A DNA stretch of 64,000 nucleotides from Trichomonas vaginalis G3 (lineage: Eukaryota > Parabasalia > Trichomonadida > Trichomonadidae): NCBI RefSeq assembly GCF_026262505.1, contig NC_067203.1, forward strand, positions 4,092,001 to 4,156,000, read 5' to 3'. Of the stretch, positions 60,792 through 64,000 are shown piece after piece. How positions within the stretch are numbered: the first letter of the stretch is position 1; the number at the start of each line of letters is the position of its first letter. A program made the translations under genes and the position numbers. A model generated the notes under the pieces. That model had not been told where the DNA came from, ran no database searches, and saw only the letters and a list, made by a program, of their open reading frames with translations.

Positions 60792-62870
60792 TTAAATAAT
60801 AGTTTCGTTAAAGACTGCATCTCCAATTCCCCATGAATCAGTTTCATATTTTTGAATTTCTTTGCACATTGCTGAGCAAGCATAGTCAGACATTTTCTTT
60901 TTATGCTCTGAAACCAATGGTCTAAATATATTTTGTCTTACATGGTATTGGTGGACAATTGGAGCTCTCATTAAATTTCTCACGTATCCAGGAACGAATT
61001 TCATCATTCTTCCAAGGAACAAAGCATCAACATTCATATTTCCTGGGTATTCATCAAATCCTCCTATCGCAAACCACATATCTCTTGACATCATTAAGAA
61101 ATCTCCTGCTCCACAAGGAAAACTTTCTTTTTCGATACTCTCTTTATCAGCAAACCAAACTGTCTTGCTTATATCTGTTGGACATCTAGCTCTAACATCT
61201 TGCCTCTTCTTTAATTGGCCAGGACGATTAATTACATCAAAAATGTCACTTTTTGTCAAAGATGAATTTTCATTTAAACTCCAACGATGACTTCTATAGA
61301 GAATTCCATCATTTAGCTCTCTTCTCGCGATGGATTCGAAGAAGTCAACAGAATAGAAGTTATCCGGATTGGTTGTCAGAATAAATTGGCCTTTACTTCT
61401 TCTGATTCCGATGTTTTTCGCAATATACTCAAAGAAACTCGATTTCGTGTGAAGTTTCTCTGTTAAATTGTAATGGTACTCTTGGGGAACAGAAATAAAT
61501 CGAGTTCTGTTCATTAAAATTTTCGGAATTTTGAATACTTTACATAACGGTTTTCTTTCAATTGGAGTAGCGTAATCTACGAAGACAATTTCGAAACTGG
61601 CGAGTGGAGCGTGATGAGACAAGTTCCCAATGACATCCAGGAAGTTTTGAGCTCTGTTTTCGAAACCTTTTGAAAATCCATCGTGACGACCAACAACTAC
61701 GATTGATAGATAAGGATCTTGGGGTATTTCTAGTGTGTAATTAAGAAAATCAGCAAAAACTTTGGGAATTTCTTGAATTGGTTTGTGATTTCTTTGATAT
61801 GAATCTGAATGTATTAAAATACTGCATTTTGACTTTAACACTTCAAGAAGATCACGTATTGTGATGAATTCGGACTCAGGAAGCTGAATATTGTCGCTTA
61901 ATTGTATTTTATCCAAAATATATTTTCCAATTTCATTTGATGTCAAAGAAGAGATGTTTGAATCAACATCTAAATCTATTGTAGTATGATGCTCAATGTT
62001 ACACTCCGATATTGAATGTATGAAAACATTTCTTGGATCAAAATAAATTTCTTTGTCAATGAAATAAGGAATTTCAATAACTTTAATATTTTTGTGCTGA
62101 GATAGTAAATTTGTCAAATGATTTGCATACGGAAGCTTAATAAAAGTAATATTTGCATTTAAATTTTGAGCTAATGAAACTATCCCTTTAATTAGTTTTG
62201 TATCGTATTTGTTGATGTATTTAGATACATTATGATCGGAGTGACGATAGCTGTTTGTTGTATCACAAATTATTATCGAATTTATTTGAACAAAATCCAA
62301 AACTGTTTTAAGGGTTTTGTCTGTAAAGTCTAGTAGTGCTGAATTGTTAACAGTTAAATAGTGAATGTTACGTTCTTTTAGTTCTGAAATTACAGCTTGT
62401 CCAATTGAGGATTGTGAGCCTACTACAAGAGTATATTTAGCATAGTAATCTGCTCTGAGTGGGTTTATTCCGAATATTCTAAGAAACTCAAATAAATAAT
62501 AGTCTCTTCTAATGCACATGTTTGTTTTATTGATTGCATATTGTGGTAAATCGATAAATTTCTTAATTCTGCTTATTATATTTCCATTTGTATTCCGAAA
62601 TGTAGATAACATATTTATCCAAGTATTATTCGATTCTTTTTCTTTAATATATTTATAAGAACTGTCGAATTTCATTACGTCTGTTACGTATTTGATATCA
62701 AATTGGCGTGTTATTTGAAGAAATAAAAAGAAAACAATTAATGCAACAAAATAGATAAATACAATGCATAAAAACCAGAACTTTTTATGCGATATGCTCT
62801 TTGACCTTGATCTGCATGAAGCCGGAAGATAGGATGTAAGAGTCTTGCGAAATTCAAGCAAACATCCCAT
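60792..62870 (-). CDS. type II membrane protein: Rossmann-like domain plus glycosyltransferase-like domain
   Basis: The 692-residue protein has one membrane segment at about residues 31-51 (FWFLCIVFIYFVALIVFFLF) after a basic N-terminus, the layout of Golgi type II enzymes. Residues about 140-330 look like a Rossmann SDR/dTDP-rhamnose-reductase-like fold (YTLVVGSQSSIGQAVISELK with a GxxxxIG turn). Residues about 385-690 resemble GT2/GT7-type glycosyltransferases: LSIVVVGRHDGF, SFEIVFVDYATP, SKGQFILTTNPDNFYS, GAGDFLMMSRDMWFAIGGFD and VDALFLGRM. It probably modifies sugars in the secretory pathway; donor and acceptor cannot be told. N-terminal MGC could be acylated. Confidence 0.7.
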   Translation of the reverse strand: MGCLLEFRKTLTSYLPASCRSRSKSISHKKFWFLCIVFIYFVALIVFFLFLQITRQFDIKYVTDVMKFDSSYKYIKEKESNNTWINMLSTFRNTNGNIISRIKKFIDLPQYAINKTNMCIRRDYYLFEFLRIFGINPLRADYYAKYTLVVGSQSSIGQAVISELKERNIHYLTVNNSALLDFTDKTLKTVLDFVQINSIIICDTTNSYRHSDHNVSKYINKYDTKLIKGIVSLAQNLNANITFIKLPYANHLTNLLSQHKNIKVIEIPYFIDKEIYFDPRNVFIHSISECNIEHHTTIDLDVDSNISSLTSNEIGKYILDKIQLSDNIQLPESEFITIRDLLEVLKSKCSILIHSDSYQRNHKPIQEIPKVFADFLNYTLEIPQDPYLSIVVVGRHDGFSKGFENRAQNFLDVIGNLSHHAPLASFEIVFVDYATPIERKPLCKVFKIPKILMNRTRFISVPQEYHYNLTEKLHTKSSFFEYIAKNIGIRRSKGQFILTTNPDNFYSVDFFESIARRELNDGILYRSHRWSLNENSSLTKSDIFDVINRPGQLKKRQDVRARCPTDISKTVWFADKESIEKESFPCGAGDFLMMSRDMWFAIGGFDEYPGNMNVDALFLGRMMKFVPGYVRNLMRAPIVHQYHVRQNIFRPLVSEHKKKMSDYACSAMCKEIQKYETDSWGIGDAVFNETII

Positions 62871-63118
62871 TTCCCGATTTAATTTCTAATAACTCTTTTA
62901 GAGGAATTATGTATAGATTTCCTCTACCTTGTATAAATTTACATCAATTAGTGCTTAAAAACATGAAATTTCATTTCAAAGATTTAAATCTTTATTATTG
63001 ATTTGAATCTCTGCGCTTTCTGTTGAATGTAACTAAATTCCTTACTGAATTTTCATATAAGGGGTATCAGGAAGGGTAGAATAGCTGGGGAAAAGTGACG
63101 ACCTAAAATTTGTAACGT

Positions 63119-63123
63119 TCATT
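63119..63123 (+). promoter_or_regulatory. initiator-like motif TCATT
   Basis: TCATT with its A at 63121, 14 bases before the ATG at 63135, fits the trichomonad initiator. The 264-bp gap to the divergent glycosyltransferase-like gene (start at 62870) therefore probably holds both promoters; nothing else was recognised in it. Confidence 0.5.
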
Positions 63124-63134
63124 ATTAATTAAAA

Positions 63135-64000
63135 ATGAGTCAAGATCCAGCTAAGGACAAAGCTAAACCGTGGCTAAATAGCTTGTTAACACAGCTTGGT
63201 AGTGATAGACCAAGAGATAGATTGAATTCATTAAAAAGTATCTCAGATTTAGAAATATCACCAGCTTTACTTTATGAAAATCCAGTTGACTTTCTTAACT
63301 CATGTGTAAAGCCAATAGTATTTCATTTTGATGATAGTTCTGAGTCTGTCAGAGAAAACAGTCTTTTATTAACAATCAAATTATTCGAACAACTAGGAAA
63401 TAAAGCATTGGATGATACATATCGTACGATGTTAAGTATGATTTTCTTACGTCTTGAAAAAGAAGACAGAGAAGAAATTTCAAATCTTCTTGTAGACTTA
63501 TTGAAAAACCTTGCAAGTCTTCCAACACCAGAAACATTACCAACAAAGTTTGATGAATACTGCTACGATGCTTTTAAAGCTCTTTCCAAAAAATTTGATA
63601 GCAATGATCCACAAATGAAGCTTCGTGCATGTGATTGCCTTGATGCAGTAGTCAATCATTGCACACAGGAATGTTTATACCTCAATACACCAGTTGTTAT
63701 CAATAATATTCGTAAAAATTTAACTTACAGACAAGTAGAAATCAGAAGACGCTCACTCGAAACGTTATCTAACATTCTCATAAAGTCTGGATACATGCTA
63801 GACCAATTTTCCGAATTATTGGAAAAGTTGGCCGAAGATGAAAAATTAATTGTCAGAAAAGCATTAGTTAAGTTCTGCGAAGACATGCTCGTTCAGCACC
63901 CACAACGTTCTCAAATGTATGGCGAGTATTTATTCCCAATTTTATGCTCTCTCAGTAAAATTGTTCCTGTTCGCCCAGTTTTGCCAAATGAGACCCTCAA
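63135..64000 (+). CDS. HEAT-repeat protein, 5' part (possibly DNAAF5/HEATR2-like)
   Basis: The frame starts at the ATG at 63135 and stays open to the end of the window (288 codons), so the gene is cut by the window edge. The protein starts MSQDPAKDKAKPWLNSLLTQ and consists of helical pairs typical of HEAT repeats (VKPIVFHFDDSSESVRENSL, VEIRRRSLETLSNILIKSGY, DEKLIVRKALVKFCEDML). The spacing and VR/IR motifs resemble the dynein arm assembly factor DNAAF5, which would suit a flagellated cell. This assignment is tentative; other HEAT scaffolds are possible. An initiator-like TCATT lies 14 bases upstream. Confidence 0.65.
   Translation, partial: MSQDPAKDKAKPWLNSLLTQLGSDRPRDRLNSLKSISDLEISPALLYENPVDFLNSCVKPIVFHFDDSSESVRENSLLLTIKLFEQLGNKALDDTYRTMLSMIFLRLEKEDREEISNLLVDLLKNLASLPTPETLPTKFDEYCYDAFKALSKKFDSNDPQMKLRACDCLDAVVNHCTQECLYLNTPVVINNIRKNLTYRQVEIRRRSLETLSNILIKSGYMLDQFSELLEKLAEDEKLIVRKALVKFCEDMLVQHPQRSQMYGEYLFPILCSLSKIVPVRPVLPNETL

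Overview
The window looks like nuclear DNA of a trichomonad parabasalid (Trichomonas/Tritrichomonas group). The reasons are AT-rich intergenic DNA, apparently intronless genes, TCAYW initiator-like motifs a few bases before several start codons, DUF3447-type ankyrin proteins built on the ISHGADVNAKD repeat, multi-C2 proteins, Rab GTPases, and a resident Polinton/Maverick. The species cannot be fixed from the sequence alone; Tritrichomonas is my guess.

Region 1 (1 to about 15.9 kb) is the right-hand part of a Polinton/Maverick, a virus-like DNA element. It is a broken fossil with very roughly ten breaks, although some small genes look whole. On the + strand lie the end of a family-B DNA polymerase, a retroviral-type integrase, and a primase-polymerase/SF3 helicase. 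On the - strand lie a KilA-N protein, a phage-type fibre, unrecognised genes, a packaging ATPase, a double-jelly-roll major capsid protein and small amphipathic proteins. The helicase module sits between inverted, tandemly repeated blocks (137-bp units on the left, 119-bp units on the right). A 73-nt tRNA-like sequence lies just beyond them.

Region 2 (about 16 to 27.8 kb) holds ordinary host genes: two divergent ankyrin proteins with a shared N-terminal domain, relics of a third, a Rab GTPase, a Ubc12-like E2 enzyme, an importin-beta-like HEAT protein and a secreted cysteine-rich discoidin-like protein. A 660-bp fold-back element lies between the last two.

Region 3 (27.8 to 48.3 kb, - strand) is one enormous gene. 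It encodes two calponin-homology domains, then about 41 C2 domains and a unique C-terminal domain. Thirty-six of the C2 domains come from six tandem copies of a 2,811-bp unit that encodes six C2 domains. Three clusters of small errors interrupt the frame. Setting each cluster back to the clean unit length gives 20,529 bp, exactly 6,843 codons, so these look like sequencing or assembly errors in a working gene. The likely role is a calcium- and membrane-responsive linker to the actin cytoskeleton.

Region 4 (48.3 to 64 kb) carries a CHD-like chromatin protein whose ATPase motifs are not visible, a Rab gene with one in-frame stop, a small Lys/Ala-rich protein whose mRNA would carry a 13-bp hairpin after the stop, a type II membrane protein joining a Rossmann-like domain to a glycosyltransferase-like domain, and the start of a HEAT-repeat protein that runs off the window.
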